This document shows positions 23,601 to 34,400 of a DNA stretch of 64,000 nucleotides, piece by piece; the first letter of the stretch is position 1; every line of letters begins with the position of its first letter. The position numbers were made by a program, and so were the translations under genes. Source of the stretch: Flammula alnicola (Eukaryota > Basidiomycota > Agaricomycetes > Agaricales > Strophariaceae); NCBI GenBank assembly GCA_015499995.1, contig JADNRV010000009.1:1-64000 (forward strand), written 5' to 3'. The notes below the pieces were generated by a model. The model was not told the DNA's origin. It did no database searches and saw only the letters and a program-made list of their open reading frames with translations.

Positions 23601-26600
23601 ACATTATCACATTTAAATGCCAAGATCTTTTCCACATCATATACTTCATCGTCATTGCTCTCATAATCGGAACCTCATATGATATGAATATAGAAATTTG
23701 GGGATTCTCAAGGAGTTGAAAGCTCACTGAAAGGTGAAACCATGCTTAGTGGCGTCTCTTTTTCTTTCCCATCTTGCGCTGATGCACCGCGACCCGAGCG
23801 CCTTTTCTTTGCCTCTGGAGATGTGGCTGTTGAGGGTCGATTTATGGCAGTACTCGGTACAGGAGAAGGTTCGGGAGTGCTCTCCATATTGTCGTAGTCA
23901 ATGTCAACATCTCAAATGAATATTATTAGGGGAAGGAAATTAAGAATGTTCGAGGATTAGAAGGCTCACCAGGACGTGAAACCATGCTTAGCAGCATCTC
24001 TTTTTCTTTCCCATCTTGTGCTGATGCACCGCGACCAGAGCGCCTTTCCATCGCGTCAGAACCTGTGGCTGTCGTGGATCGAGCGGCGGGAGAATTTGGC
24101 ACAGGAGGAGAATTGGGAGTGCTGTGCATGTCATCATCGGAGTCGGAAGGCCCTTCCATCATAGGTGGAGATGTAGCGGTTAGATATTGATCTGTGGTTG
24201 AATTCATGACAGAAGCAGATCTAGAGAGAATCTCCAAGGTGGGTGCATGGCCACTTGCAGGTGGGTCGACATCCATGGGTATTTCGAGTCCCTTGACCTC
24301 AATTTCCGGGCCCAGGATGTCCTTTAGAGATGACGGCAAGTTCTCGCTCATGAAATCTAACTCCAACTGTGCCAGAGGAGCCGATTGCGATTTGAATATT
24401 CTAAATTCGCTGTCGGTAATCTTTGTGGACCCGGAGACGCCGTTGTCATCGACCATAACAGACCAGATGGTTTCTCCGCCTTCTCGAGAGCGATGAAGAA
24501 TTTTCTGGATATTTGGGATGGGCATAGAATTTGCGGAGGTTTCCTGTTCAGCAGCTTCATGCAAGGGTGATGTTACAGAGCTCATCTCCATGGCCGAAAA
24601 CACCTCATGCTGGCGTGTACCTGTTAGACGTTCTTGCTCCGCATGGTAGCTGCCCTTTGTCCACCGGATATAGTAGGGTAGGACCAGATACGTTTCATAC
24701 CATTGCCAATACCCCCTCATCGTCCGCACTAGTTCTGGATTTTTGTGGATATCATACCTTGGGATGGCAATTTGATGCGACTCTTTGTTTTTGTCGGCAT
24801 ATTTGACCCTCCGGTAAAGGTCTTCAACATCTCCTTCCCATGAAAGTCCAGCCTGAGTAAGTAAATTTGCAAAGCTCCAGACCGCTTCGCGTCCAAGACG
24901 AGTAAAATGATCTTCGGCATTTCCCAGAATTCCACGGGCATGTTGGGAGAAATTCAACTGTGCATGGCGGTGAGCGATAGGCTCTCCGCGATTCCCAAAG
25001 TGCAGAGGTGGCGAAATTGACATTCCGGCTGTTCTGGAAGACATGGAGCGGTTTGGATATGACACCAACCCTGCGCGCTCGACGCTCGACTCCCACATGT
25101 TGTCAAGAGCTTTTAGCCAAGCCTCTTTCGCCTCTGCTGTGTATGACGGATGAAACCCAGAATGCAGGTCATTCCCTTTGAAGACGATAAATATGATACA
25201 CTCGTTCAGCTCGCGAACATAGATCCCATGGCGACCCAGCATGAACGGACCTGGGTCGCTTCCTGAATACTGGTTTCAGTTCAAAATTTAGACCAGGGCA
25301 AGAAATTTGAAATTACCTGGTGGTAGGCGGAACATTAGAGTGAACACAGAAAATCGCGCCTGGCAGTCGTTAACATCCGCATGCCAAGACCCTTGAAGTT
25401 GACCGATTAGTTTCGATAGCGCTTCAACTCCAGTTGAGCAATTCATCTGGCACCCAGTATGGCCAGAAGATAGGCCACCAAATGAGAACACGTTGTTGTC
25501 CTCATTGTTAAACTGAATCATAGTATCCTCGAAGCATGAAATTGAGCAAGAAAGCACCACCCGATTGATCTTTGCTAGAAGCTCCAAGGCCTCGGCAATG
25601 TTTCGTTCATCTTCAAGAGCGATCGTCTGCTTAGCGGGGATACCGACACCTTCGCCCTCTCCTTCACCTTTGGTGTTCGCCAGGCTGTAGGAGCCCATAT
25701 ATTTTGCAGAAATCCCGGCACCTGAACGCATGTTCCTTTTGAGATTCGCGGCATATATCGGTTTTCGTCCAGGGCTCCCATTCCGCGGGGGTGAGCCAAA
25801 TATTATCTTTTGCAAATCCCCCGCCCATCCACGGACATTCCTACCATCCGCATAGTTGTCGAGAGAGTCCAGGGTGTGAAAGCAGCAGATAGTAACGATT
25901 TTATTCTCATCTCCACCAATGGCGTTCGCGAAGGGTATTCCCGGAAGAGCCTGGATCATCCCAGGAATAGGATCTGCAATGAATTTTCCATCTAACAAAC
26001 GTGGCCTAGCTTCAGGTGGGGTCTTGAGTTGAAGTAAACGATCGTGGACTTCATTTTTACTGCTCGGGTCGAAGGAAGCAATGTAAACACATCTACGCCG
26101 ATACGCAGTGGTGATTTTCAATCTGTAGGGCGTGGCTTGCGGGTAATAGACACCAGCAGGTGGGACAGTGGCAGGGTGTGGAGAAACGAGTTTAGGAAGC
26201 GATAGCGAATCTGAGAAACAGAGATCCTCCGGGGGAAAGAGGAATTCAGCGGCAGCAAAGTCCGGTTCCACTGGCGCCACCCCGCGATGTGGCATGCCAT
26301 AGAGGCGCATTGTTTCTGTATTATATTATTCCTAGTAGGGGGTTTCAACAACGAGTAGGCTTTCCTAAACTCACCATAGCTACTGTCAGGTTCAAACATT
26401 ATTGGTGAATCGGGGACAAGGCTGGGCGGTTCTAATGACGTCATTGTCAGCTACTTGGATCAAATGAGAGTCGAAAAAGTTACCACTATTCGGCTGCTGG
26501 ATAGTAGAGCCGACATTGGGCTCGACCATCGGTAAATCCCCAGCGACCGCAGGCTGTTCTAAGCACAATCGTCGTCAACTACCTGAAGGGTTGAATGAGA

Positions 26601-26693
26601 ATTAGATTTACCCATATTTTCTTTTTGGATAGCGACTCCTGGCCTTCCATTCGCCGAAGATTCAAGCACGCTACTAATTATTCTGTATGACAT
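20679..26693 (-). CDS. Very large chromodomain protein, 1854 residues, intact
   Basis: Nine exons join in frame: 26693-26612, 26558-26484, 26431-26375, 26315-25317, 25262-23970, 23910-23728, 23673-23603, 23543-23467 and 23406-20679. They sum to 5565 nt, 1854 codons plus stop. Exons 7-9 build a chromodomain at about residues 905-960: YDVEKILAFKCDN, then FWRIKWTGYSDGESSWLPKS, then CWNEVLKFSRLHL. The aromatic-cage positions (Tyr/Phe, Trp, the WxGY-x-W pattern) are kept. Chromodomains bind methylated histone lysines, so a chromatin role is likely. The first 830 residues (one 333-residue exon and one 431-residue exon) and the last 900 residues match no family I can name. Before the chromodomain is a Ser/Pro-rich linker containing an RRSGRGASAQDGKEKE segment that occurs twice because an exon was duplicated. 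The start ATG at 26693 was chosen because it opens exon 1 in phase; the same frame stays open upstream, so an earlier start cannot be excluded. Confidence 0.8.
23728..24071 (-). repeat. Tandem exon duplication within the chromodomain gene
   Basis: The 3' end of exon 5 (about 24071-23970) and the whole of exon 6 (23910-23728) encode related segments. One reads RRSGRGASAQDGKEKEMLLS then MVSRP, the other RRSGRGASAQDGKEKETPLS then MVSPF. The intron borders (donor GTGAG after the repeat) are copied too. The DNA similarity is clear over about 75 bp and weaker beyond it. Confidence 0.75.
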
Positions 26694-26987
26694 GGTCGAA
26701 GGGAAAGAAGAGCTTGAACGAAGAATGTGAGTCCGCGTGAGTTGTGAGGCTGTATGGACCGTTCGCGTGGGCCTGGTGAAAGTTTTCGTCGACGATGAAA
26801 TCAGTGCGAGAGACCCAAACGGACAGGATCGGAGCAGACGGCGTGAGCTGGCTGCTGTTGTCACCAGATGGAGACGGCGAGAATGAACGCGTAGGCGCGC
26901 GATGGAAGATGAGAGCAAAAGATGGATTCTGTATCTAGCTGACTCGACTGTATCTACGCGTGACTGATGGCAGGTGGCGTGATTCAC

Positions 26988-27043
26988 TTCCGAATTCCGA
27001 TTTGTCCAGCTGAAAATTCAGCTGGACAGATCGGAATTCGGAA
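26988..27043. repeat. Near-perfect 27-bp palindrome
   Basis: Arms of 27 bp (starting TTCCGAATTCCGAT and ending CAGCTGAA, then its inverse) are separated by AA, with one mismatch. It lies upstream of the chromodomain gene and could form a hairpin in single-stranded DNA or RNA. It could be the remnant of a larger inverted-repeat element. Confidence 0.7.
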
Positions 27044-27230
27044 TACATCCAGGCATGATAAGATAAGATAAAATGTGGGCTGCGGCAGCAGATCTTGGCT
27101 AGACCCAGCCAGATCACAAGGCCGAGGTACCCAAAGATAAGACTGGATTAATAAGTAGATGTGATATGTTCAACATTTCTCACATATGAAGAGGGACGGC
27201 GTCACAATCAGGCATGCTCCACTTTGAAAG

Positions 27231-27957
27231 GTGACGCTGACTCTTTCAGAAGGCATCGGCACCATCCTACGCACTCCTGAGCCATCCCCGAGCCGCATCC
27301 CACTTCCACTTCGCGACCCCGCGATCCCTATAACTCGCCCAGACAGACCGCCACCTGTCGCAGCGACCACCGCCGCACCACAACCAGAGATCTACTACAT
27401 GACGGACACCTCCGGGCTCAGCGCCTTCTGGGGCGACGGCGAAAAGGAGGGAGAGAACCCCCGTGACTTCCTGAACAGTGTCGAACGGCACTTTCTCAGC
27501 CGACCGGCCATCGACGAGGGCGCCAAGGTCAGGCTCTTCGAGCTCTGGCTACAGGCTGGCAGGGCCGCTGAGCAATGGTTCAGTGAACTCGATCCCATCG
27601 AAAAGGACACCTGGGCCAATCTCAGCATCGAGTTCAACAAGCGCTGGCCGGCGGGCATGCTCACCGCGAAGACGATGGAGGAAAAGCTGGAAGAAGCAAT
27701 CCTTGAAGAGGCGAGCTTGGGAAAGAGGGAGAAGGTTGGGGGGCGGAGGAGTACACCAATGTCATCTGGGCGGACAAGATTGAGCGCCTAGCGAAGTCGA
27801 TCAAGGACGACAACAGGCTGCTCATCCCGGTCGTGCGGAGGTCTGTGCCGCAGGTGCTGCGCCTGCTCGTCGGCACCGAGCACGTCAAGTGGTCGACGTT
27901 CTGCGCGGCGGTGAGGGCCGTCTCGATGACAGGGCTCGCAGAGAGGCTATCCTTCCA
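27231..27957 (+). pseudogene. Retrotransposon gag-like fragment
   Basis: The frame carries GENPRDFLNSVERHFLSRPA, VRLFELWLQAGRAAEQWFSE and DTWANLSIEFNKRWP, the helical capsid pattern of Ty3/gypsy-type Gag proteins of basidiomycetes (FELWLxxGxxAEEWF, WAxLxxxFxxRWP). A run of G residues at about 27738-27744 marks a frameshift; the other frame continues EEYTNVIWADKIERLAKSI, IPVVRRSVPQVLRLLVG to about 27957. There is no start codon in frame, no zinc knuckle and no pol. Local GC content is higher than in the flanks. The 3' end abuts an aldo-keto reductase exon directly. Confidence 0.7.
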
Positions 27958-28470
27958 ACTGCAGAAGTGATCCCAGCCGTCAATCAGGTGAATGGGACAA
28001 TCTTCCAATAATTAGTACACGAACCACCACTGAACGCATAACCTGTTTTAGCTCGAAATACATGTGTATAATCCTCAGCACAAGCTCATTTCCTATCTCA
28101 AATCCAAAGGAATTGTGCCGCAGGCGCATTCACCACTTGGCTCCACCAACTCACCGCTCTTGACCGATGAAGTCATAACAGAAGTAGCCACCAAACATTC
28201 CTTACAGCCTGCGGATATTTTGTTGGGCTATCTTCGTACGTTATTTACGGAACTACCCCGCCATGAAGCGTTTTCTAAAGCTTACACATCCTCCATTTTC
28301 AGTTGCAAAGGGAATCGTGGTGCTTCCCAAGTCCGTCACGCCTGCGTGAATTGCCAGAAACTTCACAGGCGCCCTCGCAGCTGCCGAGAAGTTAGATGCT
28401 GCCGATATCGATAAACTCGATGGCCGTGCGGCTAGTGGAAAGCAGAAGAGGTCAGTTGTTCCCGCGTTCA
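27958..28470 (+). pseudogene. Aldo-keto reductase, C-terminal fragment
   Basis: Exonic blocks read TAEVIPAVNQ (intron), LEIHVYNPQHKLISYLKSKG, IVPQAHSPLGSTNSPLLTDE, ADILLGYL (intron), AKGIVVLPKSVTPA, then ALAAAEKLDAADIDKLDG. This is the second half of the aldo-keto reductase barrel, including the NADPH-binding IVVLPKSVTP loop. The first half with the catalytic Tyr is missing. An in-frame TGA at about 28346 follows PKSVTPA where the family has Arg (CGA to TGA). The left edge joins the gag fragment and the right edge joins the DIS3 relic. Confidence 0.75.
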
Positions 28471-28539
28471 GAACAGCGACTTAGCTGAGGAGCGTCTGGC
28501 GGATCTCGGCCTCGTGAATTACCAGCCCAAGCAGACAAT

Positions 28540-30492
28540 GGGTTGTGCCTCCAAAGAGCGAGTCGAGCCCGCAGTGGACGAATAGAGAGGATCTACGGGA
28601 TTTGATCATCTGTAGCATTGATCCTCCAGGTGCGTTGTCTGGCCTTTACGAAGTCTTGACTTTCGGATATTAACACTCATTTTTTAGGCTGCTAGGATAT
28701 CGATGATGCGCTACATGCTCGTCAATTGCCCAATGGTAACATCGAGGCTGGTGTCCGTAGGTGTTCCTTTTCTTCTGTCCTTCCTGTCCTCGGGTTCTGA
28801 TGGTCCGTTCGCAGATATCGCTGACGTGTCACACTTCGTACACGACGACACACCAATGGATAGCGAAGCAGCGTCAAGAGGAACAACAGTATACCTGGTC
28901 GACAAGCGCATTGATATGTTGCCGGCTCTCTTGGGCACCAATCTGTGTTCTCTCCGCCCATTCGTGGAACGGTTGGCGTTTTCGGCCATTTGGGTACGCC
29001 AATGTTGCTTCTTAACCTTAGCTTAACAGTTAGTTAATCGTTGCTTGTAGGAGCTGACCCCTGATGCCGACATCGTGAGTGTACGATTTACGAAGTCCGT
29101 TATTGCATCAAAGGCAGCCTTCACCTACGAAGAAGCCCAAATCCGCAAGGATGATTCGTAAGTCCATCAATTTTACCACTGCTCCACAAGTCGGCTAACG
29201 TCCGCGTGCGTACAGTCACCTTCAAGACGAGCTCACCAAGAGCATTCGTCTGCTCAACTCTCTCGCTTTGAAGCTGAAAGCCAAACGCATGGCCGCTGGT
29301 GCGCTCAACCTTGCCTCTCCAGAGGTCAGGATCCAACTCGATAGCGCAGAATCCTCGGACCCGATCGACGTGGAGCAGAAGGAGATGAGGGAGACGAATA
29401 GCTTGGTTGAGGAGTTCATGTTGCTAGCAAACATCAGCGTCGCGCGCAAGATTGAGGAAACGTTCCCGCAGACTGCTGTGCTTAGGTGGGCCAGTCTTCT
29501 TTGTCTGCCGTATTTCTGGGACTGTGGATCTGATTGTGTTTTGCAGACGCCATCTGCCGCCTCCACGGACAAACTTTGAGAAGCTTCAAGATATCTTGTT
29601 GAAGAGAAAGGGAATGAAGCTGGATGTGTCCAGTTCCGGGGCGCTTGCAACTTCCTTGGATCAGTGCATTGTCAGTTGTCGTCTTCATTCTTCGGCGTCG
29701 AGCTCTCTTACAATCCTTTTTTTTTTCCCTTTCAGGATCCCAAGGAACCTGCTTTCAACACCCTTGTCCGCATCATGGCAACTCGATGCATGCTTTCGGC
29801 GCAATACTTCTGCTCTGTAAGTGTGGGCAAGGATACATTTGGGCATTATGGTCTTGCCAGTCCAATTTATACTCATTTTACGAGTCCGATTCGGCGTTAT
29901 GCAGGTATGCTCCTCGTTTCCACATTTATTTTTCTTGAATTGACAACTTCTCTTTGCCTCAGATGTGCTGGCCCATCGACAACTATCTGCTGCGATTGGT
30001 TATTCTCCGCTACACGCATCGCTGCATTCAAAATCTCATGTGGAGCGCGTTCTGGACGTGGTGAATCGACGACATCGCATGGCGCAAATGGCCGGCCGGG
30101 CCAGTGTAGAATTCTATGTCGGGTTGGCGCTGAAAGGGCGAGGCCAAAAGAAGGAGGGTCAAGCTGGAGAAGTGACGGAAGAGGCGTTCGTGATCAGGAC
30201 GTTCAGGAACGGAGTTGGTGTATTCGTCTCGAAGTGGGTCTCTCACGCAAACGATTCCTCTTTTTCTCGCTAATACTTTCTATTGTCGTTCAGGTTGGGT
30301 ATCGAAGGTCTGGTCACGTTCAAGAAGGACATGCAGTTTGACGCCGATAACTACACAATCACTGTGGGGTCGACGACGATTGCTGTGTTTGACAAGGTCA
30401 CGGTGCGCATCGAGGTGGAGAAGGATAGGAACACCCAGCGTGGGAGGGTGAAAATGACTCTTGTGCATCCGATTGACTCTGCAGGCCCCTAG
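28540..30492 (+). pseudogene. DIS3/Rrp44 exosome ribonuclease, C-terminal two thirds
   Basis: About ten exons read through the RNB domain and the S1 domain: [106 protein letters not shown] and [19 protein letters not shown], ending at 30492. DIS3 is the processive 3'-5' RNase of the nuclear and cytoplasmic exosome. The PIN endonuclease and cold-shock domains that should precede are gone. A TAG at about 28693 sits inside the catalytic motif SIDPPGCxDIDDALH, replacing the residue before DIDDA. Splice borders are otherwise consistent and the rest is almost undamaged, so the duplication is probably recent. A complete copy must exist elsewhere because the gene is essential in fungi. Confidence 0.85.
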
Positions 30493-31030
30493 CCTTTCTT
30501 GTTTCCAGGTTTCGTAGTAGCACATAATGCAATACCTCGACATTGGATGATCACGCTACTATCAATTCTTCTTTACACCATTCGCGCAATCGTTATGGGG
30601 CAGTTCGTGGAGCATATTTGAATTCCTTTTCACCTTGCGCCTCCTCCAGTCATGATGGATTTCCAGCCAACGCTTCATGGACAAGTTAGGAAGTCTGCTC
30701 TCGTGCATATCATCAATGAGCTAACTACTGAACGTCGTTTCCTGCAGTGCGCGAACTCGGCACAAGCGCTGCCTGATCAGCATCTATGTTTCAGCTATTT
30801 CCAGTTAATTGGCAGTGGTCACGGCCATTCTTAGGTGCTACATATCTGCAGACATTCGTTGTTCGCATCTGAGCACACCTTGGATCCTTCTTCATCTTCA
30901 TCGTTTTCGGACCCTTGAACTATCTACAAGGTCTACGTTTCAGGGTATTCGGCTCAAATTATTGGAGCTGTTCGGCTTGCCAAGTACCAGAACTCGGCAA
31001 TAACTTGCGCCGGAGCCGGTCCCCAAAATC
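30493..31030. other. Intergenic, no gene seen
   Basis: Short plus-strand frames at 30652-30834 and 30809-31003 carry no motif I recognise. Confidence 0.35.
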
Positions 31031-31032
31031 AG

Positions 31033-31082
31033 ATGGTCTTTGATGTCGGTCTTTGATGTCGGTCTTTGAGACCGGTCTTTCA
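31033..31082. repeat. Tandem 13-bp repeat GGTCTTTGATGTC
   Basis: Three to four copies in a row; the last ones read GGTCTTTGAGACC and GGTCTTTCATCG. They mark the left edge of the GC-rich segment that contains the recombinase-like gene. Confidence 0.6.
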
Positions 31083-31487
31083 TCGTCGAGCCACCAACCT
31101 GGACCCTCGGTAACAAGGTCCGACATCGCCGGCACCACGGCCACCGCCGCCTCTTCGTGACCCCGGGAGGGAGTTGGGGTTGGTGGAGAGGACGTGGGAG
31201 GCCAGGGAAACTCACCGAAGGCAGGGGGACCGGGCTCTCAGTAACCTCTTGCAACCTGGAACCGCGTTTCCCCAAGGAGTGCTGGATGAGCCCCAAAATT
31301 TTAAATTCTCAGAAACCGTTCTGAGATATTTGGGACCAGACAAATTTACCATTACAATTATAAAAATTATGGTAACGTGCCCATGGACACTCGAGCGGCC
31401 TCACTCCAGCAGCACTCTGCCTACCTCCGCTCCATACTACCCACGTCGTCACCCACATCGCCCACCGTCTCCTGCGAACCCTCCATG

Positions 31488-34400
31488 TCACCGTCCGAAT
31501 CCTGCTGCGGTGCTCCCCGGGGCTCGACCGAGTCCTGAGACATTCAATAGCCTGTCAAGCTTGTTGTTCAGGGCATCTATCCGCTTGCTCAGGGCTTCCG
31601 TCAGGCTGCGGGGGTCCCTCTCCCTCTCCAGGGTTCTCCAAGGCACCATGGGCGGCGCTCCCGGCTTGAAGCCCACAACCTCCCACCACAGCTCTGACAC
31701 CTCACCATAGCGCAGGAGGACATCAGCAGACATGCCCGCGAGGTGGCCCTCTTCCGCTGCGTAGCTGTGCTGTGCCGCGCGGGTGGAATGGCCCCTCTGG
31801 AGGGCAGAGGTTGTCCTGCGGTCGTCCTCCAGGACGTCTTGGGATCTGACAGGGAAGTATGTCTTGGTTATCTGGACGGCGATCTGCCGGTAGGCTTGGG
31901 CGTTGGCACCTTTGAAGCCGCACCGGTGCTGCAGAAAGTCAGCAACGTGCTCCCTCATGGCCTTCTTGCCCACCCTCGTTCCTTCCTCCACCCACATGTA
32001 GGTGGCATACGTGAGGCTGGCCGCTGACTGCTTGCTCTCGGGAACCAGGTGGCGGATGAGCTCGACTTCGACCGGCCGGACGAACAGCAGGTACTTCTTG
32101 AGGAGGTCAGAGAGCACGGGGTGGCTCTTCATTGGGATGAAGGCCTCCTTGTTCGCCACGTTCTCCCACTTGACGTTCCGGGTGACGACCCAGATGCAGC
32201 TTTCATCGTCAATGAAGATGGCGCGCGGACGGAGGCTGTTGGAGAGCTTGCCCTCCAAGAACTCTGCCAAGCGGCAGGGCTGGCCGATAGTGAAGAAGGT
32301 AAACATTGACAGCTTGCGGTTGAGGAGGGCACACTCTGAGGCAAGCTTGGTCAAAGCTTCGATGTTGAGGGTGCATGTCTTGCCATCTCGGCTGGGGTGC
32401 ACAAGCTGTCGGTCTAGGTCGCAGAACAGGGCTTCGAGGATGACGTTCTTGTTCTGAAGCGAGACGTTGTTTACCCAGCTGTAGCCCGCCTTGCATTCTG
32501 CCCAGTCATCTGCCACGGGTTCCTGCGGCATCAGCCCGTCCAGGTCAACGCCGCTGCATATGGACCTGAGGAGGTCCAGGATCTCCTGGTGCACGGCTTT
32601 GAGGGCAACCCGAAATGGCTCCATTTCGAAGCGCACCTCCCGGTACGTGATGAGCTTGCCGTCAGTGCTCACCCGAGTGGATGGGGCAGACCCCGAGTTG
32701 TGAGCAATGGATGAGGCCAGAGCCTGGTAGGCCGCGCAGAAGTTGTACGGCGAGAGCGAGGTGGGGCCAAAGTTCTTTTTTGCCTCGCCGTCGATCGCTC
32801 TGTGAGGCGCAGGTTCAGCAATTTTGGGATGGAAAACCCGCGGAGGCAGACGGGCGGGTGTTGGGAACGACTTACTGAACGAGGCCGGTCATGGTTCTGC
32901 TCCCGCTGCCGCTGCTCTTCGCCTCCCAATAGATCGCCCCAGACATATGGTGGTGGAGGATGGCGAACAGCTTTGTCATGTTTTTGGGCTCGTCAAAAGT
33001 TCCGTCTGGATTGAGGGCGTAGAGCGCAATGAAGCACTCGAGAGGGTGGTTCCACTTGGTGAAAGAGCTCGTAGTGGCGGCAGCATCTTCCAGCTGCTCA
33101 CGTGGATAGAGGAAGGGCCGTATGAAGTTGTGGAACTCCTGCACAGCGTCCGAGGGCTTGGACCTGGCCCCTGTCAGCTTGCGCTCCAGGGCGCGCAGGT
33201 TGTTCTTGTCCTCCTCTGTCAAAGGGAAGGTGTATCCCGTCTCGTTGGACAAGCTGAGAGAGGTAGCGACGCCATACGTGAGCTTATGGAGCACCCGGGC
33301 GTAGTCTCCTACGGTTTTTGGGTATGAGACCGGCTGCCACGCGACCTGCCTATTGTGGTGTACCCTAAGAGAGAGAGGGGGGAGGAGCGCACGGAGCCGA
33401 TGAGTTCCATGCCTGCGAACGGGAGCAAAAGAGGGGGAAGGGACTCACTTGCGTGTGAGGAGCTTCCTGCTTGCATAGTCCAACCTGATGACTCCGTCGC
33501 GGATCACTGTCATGTAGCATCTGATGGTGTCATTCAGCTTCGTCCCGGTCCACGCCTTCCTTGCCGCCTTCGTTTGGGGTGGGTTTATGATGGCTCGGAG
33601 CTTGTGCGTCTTGTTTTTCGAGACCAGAGTGCCCCACTTGGCCCATCTCTCCTGCTCCTCATGCCCTATCCGCTGAGGGGCGCGGTTGCGGTTGCGGTCA
33701 CCTTCCTCAGGGACACCGTCAGATGCATCCTCCTCAGGCAGCACATCTCCGTCATCCTCGTCCTCATCCCAGACTGGAAAGATCAGGTCCAGCATTTTGT
33801 CGGGCAGGTCGTCCTCTGTGACAACGCCAACTTCCTCCTCACCTGGCTGAGGTCCATCTTGCTCGTCACCGCCGTGTTGCTCTGGTTGTCGGTCGTCGTC
33901 GTCGTCGTCGTCCGCTCCCATGCTGGCGTCCTGCATGTCGCCCTCCACCTGGCTGTCATCGACGTCCTCTGGCAGGCCATCCCTGGCATCCTTCTTGATG
34001 TGGTCAAAGAGGTGGTCGGGAAACCCTGTTATCTGAAGGAACAGGGGCATCTCCTTGCGGTCCTGCCCATAGAGGAGGCAAGTGCGAGCCGCGTCATCTC
34101 CACGCTCAGGATACGTGTTGAGGTAGATGGCGAAGAGGTCAAGTTTGGAGCGAGGACCAGGGCGTGGGGGCAGCACCTCAAAGTAGGTGTGAATGCCTGC
34201 GCTGGCCGTGCCTCCTCCTTTGAAGTAGCATTGGATGTCCACGACTTTCCAGCGGACAGGCATGCGTGGATGATCGTTGCCGGCATGGTTTCTCAAGGTG
34301 TCTTCCTTGCCAAAGACGAGGCGGCAGCTGTTGTCGGTCATGCAGCGCACACCTTTGGACATGGCAAGGTGGGGGAGTGCGCGGGAGTTTTCAGGAGGAT

